From Nocardioides sambongensis (lineage in GTDB: Bacteria > Actinomycetota > Actinomycetes > Propionibacteriales > Nocardioidaceae), in NCBI RefSeq assembly GCF_006494815.1, contig NZ_CP041091.1, forward strand, positions 1,054,001 to 1,118,000: a stretch of 64,000 nucleotides of DNA, in the 5' to 3' direction. This document shows positions 8,395 to 16,169 of this stretch, piece by piece (position 1 is the first letter of the stretch; each line of letters opens with the position of its first letter). The notes beneath the pieces were generated by a model that worked only from the letters and a program-made list of their open reading frames with translations, made no database searches and was not told the origin of the DNA. A program made the translations under genes and the position numbers.

Positions 8395-9309
8395 TCACCA
8401 GCGCCGGGTCCCGTACGTCGGCTGCAGCGCCTGACGCACCTCCCGGACCCAGCGGTCGAGCCGGGGCCCGGTGAAGTCACCGCGGCGCACCACGATGACC
8501 GTCCAGCCGAGTGCGGCGAGGTGGGTACGACGCTCCAGGTCGCGCCGCCTCTGCGCGGGATCGAGGTGGTGCTCGCCGTCGTACTCGACACAGACCCGGG
8601 CATGCGGGTACGCCAGATCCAGCCGGTACCTCGCAACGCCCTCGACCTCGACCCAGAGCTGGGCCACCGGAGCGGGCAGTCCGGCGGAGCGCAGCTCGAA
8701 CAGCACCCACGCCTCGCGGGCCGACTCCGTCCGCGGCTCCGTCCAAGGTGCCAGTTGTCGGCACTGGACCACGCCCCGCCGACGACGGAAGCGCGGCAGC
8801 TCCCGGAGCAGGTCGCCGGCCTCGAAGCCGCCCTTCCCGGCCAGGGCGCACATGGCGGCGAAAGCATCGCGCTGCCGCAGGTGGCAGCCCAGGTCGAGCG
8901 CGGTCCGCAGGGGCGTGGTCACTCGTAGCCCGCCGAGGCGCATCAGATCCTCGGCCGCCAGGTCGCGGGTGCGCCCGTCCGCCTGCTCGCGCCTCGTCGG
9001 GTTGCGGCCGCGCAGGACGCACGTCTCGATCGGCGGGAGCAGGTCGTGCTCGTCCATGGCGTAGGCGTCGACGCCGTGCAGCCACGCGGCCGTGCGATCG
9101 GTGATGACGTGGTGCTGCGACGTCGCCAGTTCCACCACCGCGGTGCGGAGCTCGATGGTGTCCGGCAGCCCGGGGACGGCGTAGACGCCACGGGCGTAGC
9201 GGATCAGGAGACCGCGCTCGGCCACCTTGGCGACCTGGCGTCGGCTGACGCCGAGTGCCTCCGCTTCGGGCAGGGTGAACGGGCGGCGGGGGAGGGCTGA
9301 GAGATCCAT
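8395..9309 (-). CDS. AbiEi-like winged-helix / DUF559 nuclease-fold protein (copy 1)
   Basis: A 304-residue protein with two parts. The N-terminal half, with RRQVAKVAERGLLIRYARGVYAVPG as its core pattern (residues 18-42 or so), resembles the helix-turn-helix of AbiEi antitoxins. The C-terminal third resembles DUF559/Vsr-like endonucleases: RLDLAYP, then VCVEYDGEHHLD, then a WTVIVVRRGDF strand. Genes of this type are usually present in several copies per actinobacterial genome and their function is not established. No AbiEii toxin partner is adjacent. A second copy is at 42564-43562. Both copies have 22-bp repeats on both sides. The ATG at 9309 fits the domain start best; an upstream ATG at 9363 is possible. 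Confidence 0.8.
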   Translation of the reverse strand: MDLSALPRRPFTLPEAEALGVSRRQVAKVAERGLLIRYARGVYAVPGLPDTIELRTAVVELATSQHHVITDRTAAWLHGVDAYAMDEHDLLPPIETCVLRGRNPTRREQADGRTRDLAAEDLMRLGGLRVTTPLRTALDLGCHLRQRDAFAAMCALAGKGGFEAGDLLRELPRFRRRRGVVQCRQLAPWTEPRTESAREAWVLFELRSAGLPAPVAQLWVEVEGVARYRLDLAYPHARVCVEYDGEHHLDPAQRRRDLERRTHLAALGWTVIVVRRGDFTGPRLDRWVREVRQALQPTYGTRRW

Positions 9310-9448
9310 GCCGCTGCACGATGCGCCGCGCGCCGACCGTTCGGGGGCGGTGACGCATGGCACGGTGGATCGCCGTTCGTCCTCAGCGCGAGGCCGTTAG
9401 AGCTACGCCGGCACGGGACGCCTGGGGTTGGTGTGGCGTCGAGTCGAC

Positions 9449-9492
9449 GGGGCCGAGCCCCCGACTCGACGGGGCCGAAACCCCAACTCGAC
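9449..9492 (-). repeat. Two tandem 22-bp units, type 2
   Basis: Read on the minus strand, unit one (9492 down to 9471) begins GTCGAGTTGGGG and unit two (9470 down to 9449) begins GTCGAGTCGGGG; both end CTCGGCCCC or TTCGGCCCC. A decayed third unit (GTCGACTCGACG) follows to about 9427. The array begins 2 nt after the TGA of the gene at 9495-9716. Unit one matches 18 of 22 positions of the first unit at 8296-8317. Confidence 0.75.
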
Positions 9493-9494
9493 GA

Positions 9495-9716
9495 TCAGGC
9501 GGGGGTGTGCGGGACCGTCTCCTTGAGGAACTGCCGGGCGCCGAGGAAGGACTCCAGCGAAGCGCGGTGCTCGTCGCAGGCCAGCCAGATCTTGCGTCGG
9601 TCGGGCGTGTGCAGCTTGGGGTTGTTCCACTGCAGCTGCCAGGTCGCGGGTGCGCGGCACCCCTTGGCGGAGCAGACGTCAGGTTCCACGGGACCCCAGT
9701 TGGCGTTGGGCGTCAC
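9495..9716 (-). CDS. Small Cys/His-rich conserved protein
   Basis: A 73-residue protein with cysteines in the pattern CSAKGC, followed by WNNPKLHTP, WLACDEH and a C-terminal FLGARQFLKE. The spaced Cys and His residues suggest one zinc site. I recognise it as a widespread small actinobacterial protein of unknown function. Its first 38 bp overlap the 3' end of the DUF3099 gene in another frame, which suggests translational coupling. Confidence 0.75.
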   Translation of the reverse strand: MTPNANWGPVEPDVCSAKGCRAPATWQLQWNNPKLHTPDRRKIWLACDEHRASLESFLGARQFLKETVPHTPA

Positions 9717-9981
9717 CGGCTCCGGTCAGCGGGAGGGTGGTGTCGCGGCTGTCGTTGGCGTTGGCCATCACCACCGCCACGTAGGGGAGCACCACGGCGC
9801 CCACGATCAGCAACGGCCACAGCCAGTGGATGCCGGCCACGCCGGCCGCTGCGGCACCGATGAAGCAGATCGTGCGCAGGCCCATCCAGAAGAGATAGCG
9901 CTGCTGACGGCGTGCGAGGTCCGCCTGCGGGCTGGTGCCCGCGGTGGTGATCCGGATCGGTCCGGCGTCTGCTCCCGCCAC
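9679..9981 (-). CDS. DUF3099-type membrane protein
   Basis: A 100-residue protein with two transmembrane segments at about residues 30-50 and 53-72, a charged QQRYLFWMGLR segment before the first, and a polar C-terminus. This matches the actinobacterial DUF3099 family, whose function is unknown. The GTG start has a TACGCT hexamer 6 nt upstream. It is transcribed with the small Cys/His-rich gene and divergently from dodecin. Confidence 0.75.
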   Translation of the reverse strand: MAGADAGPIRITTAGTSPQADLARRQQRYLFWMGLRTICFIGAAAAGVAGIHWLWPLLIVGAVVLPYVAVVMANANDSRDTTLPLTGAGDAQRQLGSRGT

Positions 9982-9987
9982 CTGATC

Positions 9988-10000
9988 AGCGTACTAGGCT
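9988..10000. promoter_or_regulatory. Back-to-back leaderless promoters, DUF3099 and dodecin
   Basis: On the minus strand TACGCT (9988-9993) lies 6 nt before the DUF3099 GTG. On the plus strand TAGGCT (9995-10000) lies 7 nt before the dodecin ATG. Only 26 bp separate the two start codons, so two polymerases could hardly bind at once. Confidence 0.5.
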
Positions 10001-10007
10001 CCGTTGC

Positions 10008-10223
10008 ATGACGAACCGCACCTACCGTGTCACCGAGATCGTCGGCACCTCTCCCGAGGGGATCGACCAGGCCGTCCGCAACGGCATCTCCCGAGCGAGC
10101 CAGACCCTGCGCCACGTCGACTGGTTCGAGATCACCCAGGTCCGTGGCCAGGTCAAGGACGGCGAGGTCGAGCACTTCCAGGTGGGGATCAAGGTCGGCT
10201 TCCGCCTCGAGGACGACGAGTGA
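10008..10223 (+). CDS. Dodecin family flavin-binding protein
   Basis: A 71-residue protein matching dodecin, a hollow dodecamer that binds flavins (and CoA in actinobacteria) and is thought to buffer them. The family pattern is complete: KIVEI-like VTEIVGTSPEG at the start, the A(V/I)xNGIxRAS helix, the WFEITQVRG strand with its flavin-stacking Trp, and the final FQVGIKVGFRLE strand. Its stop codon TGA is the first three bases of the 22-bp repeat array that follows. Confidence 0.92.
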   Translation: MTNRTYRVTEIVGTSPEGIDQAVRNGISRASQTLRHVDWFEITQVRGQVKDGEVEHFQVGIKVGFRLEDDE

Positions 10224-10330
10224 CCTCTCGGCCGTGACCGGGTGACCTCTCGGCCGTGACCGGGTGACCTCTCGGCCGTGACCGGGCGACCTCTCGGCGG
10301 TGACCGGGCGACCTCTCGGCACGAGCGCGG
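10221..10330 (+). repeat. Five tandem 22-bp units, type 1
   Basis: Five units in exact 22-bp register start at 10221, 10243, 10265, 10287 and 10309. The first three are identical; the fourth differs in two positions and the fifth shares only its first half. The constant part is TGACCTCTCGG (CGACCTCTCGG in the last two); the remaining 11 bp, ending TGACCGGG, are specific to this array. The dodecin stop codon opens unit one. No coding frame can persist because 22 is not a multiple of 3. Confidence 0.92.
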
Positions 10331-10428
10331 GTGGCTGAGGCCGACGCCACCCGCGCTTGTAGGGATCCCACAAAGAAGGTCCGGCATCTTCGGGCCCACG
10401 GGCAGCGAGACCGCACCGCCCGCGCCAC

Positions 10429-10434
10429 TAGCGT
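10429..10434 (+). promoter_or_regulatory. -10 hexamer TAGCGT of fabG, leaderless start
   Basis: TAGCGT lies 7 nt before the GTG at 10442 and fixes that codon as the start. The stretch from 10331 to 10428 upstream shows nothing else that I can support. Confidence 0.5.
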
Positions 10435-10441
10435 CGGAGCC

Positions 10442-11152
10442 GTGAACGAGCCCCGATCCGTCCTGATCACCGGCGGCAACCGCGGCATCGGCCGCGCCAT
10501 CGCCGAGGCCTTCGTCGCCCAGGGCGACAAGGTCGCCGTCACCACCCGCAGCGGGGGCGCTCCGGACGGAGCGCTGGAGATCAAGGCCGACGTCACCGAC
10601 GCCGCCTCGGTCGACGCGGCGTTCAAGGAGGCCGAGGCGGCCCACGGCCCGGTCGAGGTGCTGGTCGCCAACGCCGGGATCACCGCCGACACCCTGCTGC
10701 TGCGCATGTCGGAGTCCGACTGGAGTTCGGTGATCGACACCAACCTCACCGGCTCGTTCCACCTGGCCAAGCGGGCGGCGAAGGGCATGCTCCGCCTCAA
10801 GCGCGGCCGGATCATCTTCATCTCCAGCGTCGTCGGGCTGCTCGGCTCGCCGGGCCAGGTCAACTACGCCGCCTCGAAGGCGGGCCTGGTCGGGATGGCA
10901 CGGTCGATGGCGCGCGAGCTGGGCTCGCGCAACATCACCGCCAACGTGGTGGCGCCGGGCTACGTCGACACCGACATGACCGCCGTGCTCAGCGACGAGC
11001 AGAAGTCGGCGATCCGCGGACAGGTGCCGCTCGGTCGGTACGCCGACCCGACGGAGGTCGCGGGCGCGGTCACCTGGTTGGCCGGAGATGGAGCGGCATA
11101 CGTCACCGGGGCCGTCATCCCGGTCGACGGCGGACTCGGAATGGGGCACTGA
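10442..11152 (+). CDS. fabG: 3-oxoacyl-ACP reductase FabG
   Basis: A 236-residue SDR that reduces 3-oxoacyl-ACP to 3-hydroxyacyl-ACP with NADPH in type II fatty acid synthesis. It has TGGNRGIGRA at residues 9-18, NAGI, the serine of FISSVVG and the catalytic YAASK, and ends in the family PVDGGLGMGH. The pairing with an InhA-type enoyl reductase 4 nt downstream is the standard actinobacterial arrangement (MabA-InhA), supporting a role in chain elongation. Confidence 0.95.
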   Translation: MNEPRSVLITGGNRGIGRAIAEAFVAQGDKVAVTTRSGGAPDGALEIKADVTDAASVDAAFKEAEAAHGPVEVLVANAGITADTLLLRMSESDWSSVIDTNLTGSFHLAKRAAKGMLRLKRGRIIFISSVVGLLGSPGQVNYAASKAGLVGMARSMARELGSRNITANVVAPGYVDTDMTAVLSDEQKSAIRGQVPLGRYADPTEVAGAVTWLAGDGAAYVTGAVIPVDGGLGMGH

Positions 11153-11156
11153 ACGG

Positions 11157-11945
11157 ATGAGCGGCATGAAGATCCTCGACGGCAAGACCATCCTGGTCGC
11201 GGGTGTCACCCTCGACACCTCGATCGGCTTCGCGGTGGCGAAGTTCGCGCAGGAGCAGGGCGCGACGGTGCTGATCTCCAACTTCGGCCAAGCGCTGCGG
11301 ATCACCCGTCGCATCGCCAAGCGGCTCCCCGAGATGCCGCCGGTGCTGGAGCTCGACGTCACCGACGAGGAGCACCTCGAGGGCCTGGCCGCGCAGGTGC
11401 GCGAGCACCTCGGACCCGACGCCCGCCTGGACGGCGTGGTCCACTCGATCGCCTACGGCAACCCCGAGACCCTGCTCGGCGGCAAGTTCCTCACCGGGCC
11501 CTGGAAGGACGTCGCGCAGGCGGTCCAGGTCTCGGCGTACTCCCTGCAGTCGCTGGCCAACGCGACCCGTCCGCTGATGTCGGAGGGCGGGTCGATCGTC
11601 GGCCTGACCTTCGACGCCTCCGTCGCCTGGCCGGTCTACGACTGGATGGGGGTCGCCAAGGCCGCGCTGGAGTCGACGTCGCGCTACCTCGCCCGCGATC
11701 TCGGTGCCGACGGGATCCGGGTCAACCTGGTCTCGGCCGGCCCGCTCAAGACGCTGGCCGCCAAGGCGATCCCCGGCTTCGAGGAGCTGGACTCGTTGTG
11801 GGAGTCGAAGGCTCCGCTCGGCTGGGACAACGGCGACCAGGAGCCGACCGCGCGCGCCGTGTGCGCGCTGCTGTCGGACCTGTTCCCCGCGACCACCGGC
11901 GAGATCGTGCACGTCGACGGCGGCTTCCACGCGATGGGCGCCTGA
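11157..11945 (+). CDS. fabI: Enoyl-ACP reductase FabI (InhA type)
   Basis: A 262-residue NADH-dependent enoyl-ACP reductase that completes each elongation cycle. The N-terminus KTILVAGVTLDTSIGFAVA carries the cofactor-binding pattern of FabI/InhA, and the active site has the YxxxxxxK spacing of enoyl reductases (YDWMGVAK near residue 160) instead of YxxxK. The start may be the ATG at 11157 or the one three codons on. It is coupled to fabG. This is the enzyme type inhibited by isoniazid adducts and triclosan in other actinobacteria. Confidence 0.94.
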   Translation: MSGMKILDGKTILVAGVTLDTSIGFAVAKFAQEQGATVLISNFGQALRITRRIAKRLPEMPPVLELDVTDEEHLEGLAAQVREHLGPDARLDGVVHSIAYGNPETLLGGKFLTGPWKDVAQAVQVSAYSLQSLANATRPLMSEGGSIVGLTFDASVAWPVYDWMGVAKAALESTSRYLARDLGADGIRVNLVSAGPLKTLAAKAIPGFEELDSLWESKAPLGWDNGDQEPTARAVCALLSDLFPATTGEIVHVDGGFHAMGA

Positions 11946-11969
11946 GACCGCCGGAGCACGCCCCGCAGA

Positions 11970-12656
11970 TCACGACGCCGCAGCACGCCGCTCGGCCGGC
12001 CGGTGCAGGACGGCGGTCATCGCCGCCCACACCGCCGCGACGATCGCGATCTCGAGGGCCACGTAGAGCGGCCACGGCCCGAGCAGGTCCAGCAGTGACC
12101 CGGACGACGGTTTGGCGCGCAGATAGCCGTAGTTGGTGTCGGCCACCACGTTGAACACGTAGACCGCCCCGGCCCAGGTCAGGGTGATCGCGAGGGTGGC
12201 TCGGTACTCGGGCCACCCGGGGCGCAGCGACGGGTCCATCACCAGGTGCACCGCTGCCCACACGATCAGGATGTGCAGCGCCCAGAAGGCGAAGTAGCGC
12301 CCTTCGGGGAAGTCCTCGCCCAGCGACGGCGTGACCAGGCCCTGCACGGTCAGCACCAGGCCCCAGTAGAAGGTCAGTGCGACGGCGATCCGGTGGTGGG
12401 TCCACAACGCGACCGCTGCGGCCACCCACGCCAGGTCGCAGAGGTGCAGGGGGAGCGAGACGCCGAGCTCGAAGTCGGTCGCAGCGTCGTAGAGCTGGAA
12501 GGGCACCGTGCAGGCGACGATCGCCACTGCCCAGCACCGTTCGACCACACGGAGTCGCCGGCTCCGGCGAGGCCGACGGCCGAGCAGGACCACCACCAGC
12601 AGGCCGACCGCGAAGACGGCCAGTGGCACCAGGTGGCTGACCCCGTACGGCGTCAC
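11970..12656 (-). CDS. TIGR02206 family membrane protein
   Basis: A 228-residue integral membrane protein with about six to seven predicted transmembrane segments. Conserved spots are SHLVPLAVF near the start, the PLHLCDLAW segment near residue 70, and VVADTNYGYLRAKP near residue 180. These match the YwaF-like TIGR02206 family of unknown function. The gene runs convergent to fabI, with 24 nt between the stops. Start is GTG. Confidence 0.8.
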   Translation of the reverse strand: MTPYGVSHLVPLAVFAVGLLVVVLLGRRPRRSRRLRVVERCWAVAIVACTVPFQLYDAATDFELGVSLPLHLCDLAWVAAAVALWTHHRIAVALTFYWGLVLTVQGLVTPSLGEDFPEGRYFAFWALHILIVWAAVHLVMDPSLRPGWPEYRATLAITLTWAGAVYVFNVVADTNYGYLRAKPSSGSLLDLLGPWPLYVALEIAIVAAVWAAMTAVLHRPAERRAAAS

Positions 12657-12711
12657 GGCCGCAGTCTCCCATGCCGTCGGCGACCGTGGGCGGTGCCGGC
12701 GCCGGGGTCGC

Positions 12712-12717
12712 TAAGGT
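12712..12717 (+). promoter_or_regulatory. -10 hexamer TAAGGT, leaderless start
   Basis: TAAGGT lies 6 nt before the ATG at 12724. Confidence 0.45.
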
Positions 12718-12723
12718 GAGCAG

Positions 12724-13221
12724 ATGCGCAGTGTCGTGCTGGTCCGGCACGCGAAGGCCGAGTCCTTCGCGGCCAGCGACCACGACCGTCGGCTGACCGA
12801 ACGCGGCCGGCAGGACGCCGCCGAGCTGGGCCGGCGACTGCGAGCCCTCGGGGTGTCCCCGGACCTGGTGTACGTCTCCAGCGCCCGGCGTGCGCAGCAG
12901 ACCTGGGACGGGGTGCGCGCGGCCGCCGGCTGGGACGTCTCCGCGCACACCGACCGGGGACTGTACGGAGCCGACGAGGAGTCGGTCCTGGAGCTGCTGC
13001 GGGTCACCGAGGACGTCGTCGGCACGGTCGCGGTGGTCGGCCACAACCCGACCATGGGCATGCTCGCCCACGGTCTCGACGACGGCCACGGCCCGGCCTC
13101 CTCCGAGCTGGCCGGCGGATTCCCGACCGCGACCGCCGCGGTCCTCGAGCACGACGGCGGTTGGGCGGACCTCGGTCCGGCGAGCAGCAGGCTGCGGCTG
13201 TTCGAGGTCGGCCGGGCCTGA
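12724..13221 (+). CDS. SixA-type histidine phosphatase
   Basis: A 165-residue protein of the short SixA branch of the histidine phosphatase superfamily. The catalytic histidine is in VLVRHAKAE at residues 5-13, the RLTERGRQDA segment follows, and the second histidine is in VVGHNP near residue 103. Escherichia coli SixA dephosphorylates phosphohistidine on phosphotransfer proteins; the actinobacterial substrate is not known. The gene stands alone and its stop codon touches a long inverted repeat shared with the convergent serB. Confidence 0.88.
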   Translation: MRSVVLVRHAKAESFAASDHDRRLTERGRQDAAELGRRLRALGVSPDLVYVSSARRAQQTWDGVRAAAGWDVSAHTDRGLYGADEESVLELLRVTEDVVGTVAVVGHNPTMGMLAHGLDDGHGPASSELAGGFPTATAAVLEHDGGWADLGPASSRLRLFEVGRA

Positions 13222-13275
13222 GCTTGGATTCACCGATTCTCGGCTACTGCGCGCCCCCATCGGTGAATCCAAGCT
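13221..13275. terminator. Long inverted repeat between SixA-like gene and serB
   Basis: Two perfect 17-bp arms (AGCTTGGATTCACCGAT at 13221-13237 and its complement at 13259-13275) enclose 21 nt. The left arm starts on the last base of the SixA-like stop codon. Lying between convergent stops, it can act as a bidirectional terminator, but the arms are unusually AT-rich for this window and may be two inverted copies of a dispersed repeat. Confidence 0.65.
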
Positions 13276-13296
13276 GAGCCCGGACCCCGGGGCGGC

Positions 13297-14517
13297 TCAT
13301 ATCGGGGGAGCGGGCGTGACGATGCCGGCTTCGGCGTCGGCCGCCTCGATCTCCTCGCGGGTGATCCCGAGCAGATACATGATCGTGTCCAGGTAGGGCA
13401 CGTTGAGCGAGGTGTCGGCGGCGTCCCGGACCACCGCGCGGGCGTTGTAGGCGATGCCGAGACCGGCCGCGGCCAGCATGTCGAGGTCGTTGGCGCCGTC
13501 ACCGATCGCGATGGTGGCCGCCTCCGGCACCCCGAGGTCGGCGGCGAACTCCCGCAGCGCCCGGGCCTTGGCCGCCCGGTCGACCACCTCGCCGACGACC
13601 CGTCCGGTGAGACGTCCGTCGACGATCTCCAGGGTGTTGGCGCGGGCGCGGTGGATCCCGAGGTCGGCGGCGAGCCGGTCGGTGATCTGGCTGAACCCTC
13701 CGGAGACGATCGCGAACCGGTAGCCCAGCCGGCGCAGCGTCCGGACCAGGGTGCGCGCTCCCGGGTTGACCACGATGGACCCGTAGACCTCGTCCAGCAC
13801 CGACGCGTCCAGGCCCCTCAGCAGGGCCACCCGCGCCCGCAGCGACTCCTCGAAGTCGAGCTCGCCCCGCATCGCCCGTTCGGTGACCTCCGCGACCTCG
13901 TCGCCGTGACCGGCGTGGCGCGCCAGCATCTCGATCACCTCGCCCTGGATCAGGGTCGAGTCGACGTCCATCACGATCAGCCGGACGCCGTGCCGCAGGA
14001 TGCTGACCGGCTGGACCGCGATGTCGATGCCGCTGGCCGTCGCCTCGGCCGCGAGCAGGCTCCGGAGCCGGTCGGGCAGCGCGCCGGAGACGTGCAGCTC
14101 GATCGCGGTGACCGGATAGCGGGCCATCCGCTCGATCCGGTCGATGTTGCCGCCGGCGTCGGCGATCCTGCCGGCGACCGCCGCCATCGCGGCGGCGCGG
14201 AGCGGGGCGCCGATCACCGTGACGTGGGTGCGCCCCTCGCGCCGCGATCGGTTGTCGCCCGAGCCCTTCTCGATCTCCACCGCCATGCCGAGCTCGGTGA
14301 TGGTGTGCTCGATCGCGCTGCGCAGCCTCCGGGTGTCCCGGGGCGCGGTGACCAGGACCCCGAGCACCAGCCGGCGGCGGACCACGATCTGCTCGAGGTC
14401 GACGACGCTGACACCGGCCTGCGCGAGGGTCGCGAACACCGCTGAGGTCACACCGGGCCGGTCCTTCCCGGTGACGGTGATCAGCAGCGTGTCCTTGGCG
14501 TCGTGCGCAGCGCTCAT
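13297..14517 (-). CDS. serB: Phosphoserine phosphatase with ACT domains
   Basis: A 406-residue enzyme catalysing the last step of serine synthesis, hydrolysis of O-phosphoserine. The N-terminal 170 residues hold ACT-type regulatory sequence (LLITVTGKDRPGVTSAVFATL at residues 11-31 in pattern). The HAD catalytic domain has the DVDST motif near residue 185, SGGFSQI near residue 270 and IGDGANDLDML near residue 340. This is the mycobacterial SerB2 layout, in which serine acts through the ACT domains. The ATG is preceded by TAGCCT at 8 nt. Confidence 0.95.
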   Translation of the reverse strand: MSAAHDAKDTLLITVTGKDRPGVTSAVFATLAQAGVSVVDLEQIVVRRRLVLGVLVTAPRDTRRLRSAIEHTITELGMAVEIEKGSGDNRSRREGRTHVTVIGAPLRAAAMAAVAGRIADAGGNIDRIERMARYPVTAIELHVSGALPDRLRSLLAAEATASGIDIAVQPVSILRHGVRLIVMDVDSTLIQGEVIEMLARHAGHGDEVAEVTERAMRGELDFEESLRARVALLRGLDASVLDEVYGSIVVNPGARTLVRTLRRLGYRFAIVSGGFSQITDRLAADLGIHRARANTLEIVDGRLTGRVVGEVVDRAAKARALREFAADLGVPEAATIAIGDGANDLDMLAAAGLGIAYNARAVVRDAADTSLNVPYLDTIMYLLGITREEIEAADAEAGIVTPAPPI

Positions 14518-14525
14518 CGCGGAGG

Positions 14526-14531
14526 AGGCTA
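14526..14531 (-). promoter_or_regulatory. -10 hexamer TAGCCT of serB, leaderless start
   Basis: On the minus strand TAGCCT lies 8 nt before the serB ATG at 14517. It overlaps the end of the neighbouring gene. Confidence 0.4.
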
Positions 14532-15281
14532 TCGCGCCACGGGCGGCCAGCCGTCAGGGGAACAGCAGGCGGTCAGTGCCCGCCGTACGGCCGCGCCCAG
14601 CGGTTCGAGCAGGTCACGTCGCCGGGCGGCCTCGGTGACCCCGAGCGCGCCGCCGTCGTCCCTCAGCGCGAGGTCGACCACGTCGCGCAGGTGGAGCGCC
14701 CGGGCCAGCAGCACGCGGCTCCGCTCGGGGACCCAGGACACCCCCGGTACGACGCTCCCGGCGCGCAGGTCGATCAGGTCGTCGGCGACCTCGGGGCTCC
14801 AGGACGCGACGTCCAGCGCGGCCAGGCCGTCGGCGGCGGCGAGCAGCGCTCCGCGCAGGGTGCGGTCGGCCTCGCCCAGGTCCGGGGGGAGCGGGCGGTG
14901 GGCGTCGTACTCGTGCCACTCGACGACGGGTCCGACCTGGACCGGCACCAGGCCCTTGCCGAGCGCCGGCAGCACCACCGCCTGACCGGCCTCGATCGCC
15001 GCGGCGGTCAGCGTCCGCGGGCCGCGAAGGCCGACGGGGTCCCCGGCGCCGGGGAACGCGGCGGCGACGCTCTCGCCGCCGGCCGCCCGCTCCGCCTCCA
15101 GGAAGGTGGTCAGGCTGCCGACCGACGGGTCGTCGTTGGGCGCGCCGACGACCAGGTGGCGCACCTCGGCGCCGGCCACGGCGGCGGCCAGCACGCCCTC
15201 GGAGACCTCTGCGCGTAGCCAGCCGGTGCCCCACCAGGACAGGCGGACGGCGGCCGGGAGGTCGGCGGTCTCAGGGCTCAC
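14529..15281 (-). CDS. Conserved actinobacterial protein of unknown function
   Basis: A 250-residue protein with no motif I can tie to a reaction. It opens with LPAAVRLSWWGTGWLRAEVS, has a VVEWHEYDAHRPLPPDLGEADR segment in the middle, and is rich in Leu and Ala. It lies immediately upstream of serB on the same strand (11 nt gap) and divergent from an ABC ATPase. Start is a GTG with TATCGT 9 nt upstream. A cytoplasmic soluble protein is likely because there is no signal peptide or membrane segment. Confidence 0.75.
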   Translation of the reverse strand: MSPETADLPAAVRLSWWGTGWLRAEVSEGVLAAAVAGAEVRHLVVGAPNDDPSVGSLTTFLEAERAAGGESVAAAFPGAGDPVGLRGPRTLTAAAIEAGQAVVLPALGKGLVPVQVGPVVEWHEYDAHRPLPPDLGEADRTLRGALLAAADGLAALDVASWSPEVADDLIDLRAGSVVPGVSWVPERSRVLLARALHLRDVVDLALRDDGGALGVTEAARRRDLLEPLGAAVRRALTACCSPDGWPPVAR

Positions 15282-15290
15282 GAGGCGGTG

Positions 15291-15319
15291 ACGATACCCG
15301 CAGGAGCGGCGGCTAGGGT
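15291..15319. promoter_or_regulatory. Divergent leaderless promoters
   Basis: On the minus strand TATCGT (15291-15296) lies 9 nt before the GTG at 15281. On the plus strand TAGGGT (15314-15319) lies 7 nt before the ATG at 15327. Confidence 0.45.
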
Positions 15320-15326
15320 GGCCCGC

Positions 15327-16121
15327 ATGCCCGCTGTGCTGGAACTCGCAGAGGTGACCGTCCGGCGAGGACGGGCGACGCTGCTCGACCGTGTGACCTG
15401 GGTGGTCAAGGACGGTGAGCGCTGGGTGGTGCTCGGGCCCAACGGCGCCGGCAAGACCACCCTGCTGCAGGTCGCGGGCGCCCAGATCCACCCGACGGGC
15501 GGTGCGGTGGGCGTGCTCGGCGAGCTGATCGGCACGGTCGACGTCTTCGAGCTGCGCCCGCGGATCGGGGTGACCAGCGCCGCCCTCGGCGAGCGCATCC
15601 CGCGGGAGGAGAAGGTCCGCGACGTGATCATCTCCGCCTCGCACGCCGTGGTCGGCCGCTGGCGTGAGCAGTACGACGACGTCGACATCAAGCGCGCGGA
15701 GTCACTGATGCAGGAGGTCGGTGTCACCCGCCTGGCCGACCGGACCTACGGCACCCTCTCCGAGGGCGAGCGCAAGCGGGTCCTGGTCGCGCGTGCGTTG
15801 ATGACGGACCCGGAGATGCTGCTCCTCGACGAGCCCGCTGCCGGCCTCGACCTGGGTGGTCGCGAGGACCTGGTCTCCACGCTGTCGGTGCTCGCCTACG
15901 ACCCCGACTCGCCGGCGACGGTGCTGGTGTCCCACCACGTCGAGGAGATCCCGCCGGGCTTCACCCACGTGCTGATGCTGCGCGACGGCGCCGTCGTGGA
16001 CGCCGGGCCGATCGAGTCGACGCTGACGGCGGCGGGGCTCTCGGCGACCTTCGGGATGCCTCTCGAGCTCGAGCACCACGACGGCAGGTGGGCGGCTCGC
16101 CGGCGACGCCGTCGGGGCTGA
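15327..16121 (+). CDS. ABC transporter ATP-binding protein, standalone
   Basis: A 264-residue ABC ATPase with Walker A GPNGAGKTT near residue 39, the signature TLSEGERKR near residue 147, Walker B MLLLDEPAAGLD near residue 165 and the switch histidine in VLVSHHVEE. No permease gene is next to it; the neighbours are NfeD and SPFH genes. It resembles the ModF/YlmA group of ATPases, which lack an obvious transport partner. A substrate cannot be assigned. Confidence 0.88.
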   Translation: MPAVLELAEVTVRRGRATLLDRVTWVVKDGERWVVLGPNGAGKTTLLQVAGAQIHPTGGAVGVLGELIGTVDVFELRPRIGVTSAALGERIPREEKVRDVIISASHAVVGRWREQYDDVDIKRAESLMQEVGVTRLADRTYGTLSEGERKRVLVARALMTDPEMLLLDEPAAGLDLGGREDLVSTLSVLAYDPDSPATVLVSHHVEEIPPGFTHVLMLRDGAVVDAGPIESTLTAAGLSATFGMPLELEHHDGRWAARRRRRRG

Positions 16122-16157
16122 CCGGACGTGACCGACGTCTCGCGACCGGTGGCCGGA

Positions 16158-16163
16158 TAGGGT
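16158..16163 (+). promoter_or_regulatory. -10 hexamer TAGGGT, leaderless start
   Basis: TAGGGT lies 6 nt before the ATG of the NfeD gene at 16170. Confidence 0.5.
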
Positions 16164-16169
16164 CGGGAC

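Noticed and set aside
8395..9309. AbiE type IV toxin-antitoxin system
   Set aside because: Only an AbiEi-like N-terminal domain is seen. No AbiEii nucleotidyltransferase toxin is adjacent to either copy.
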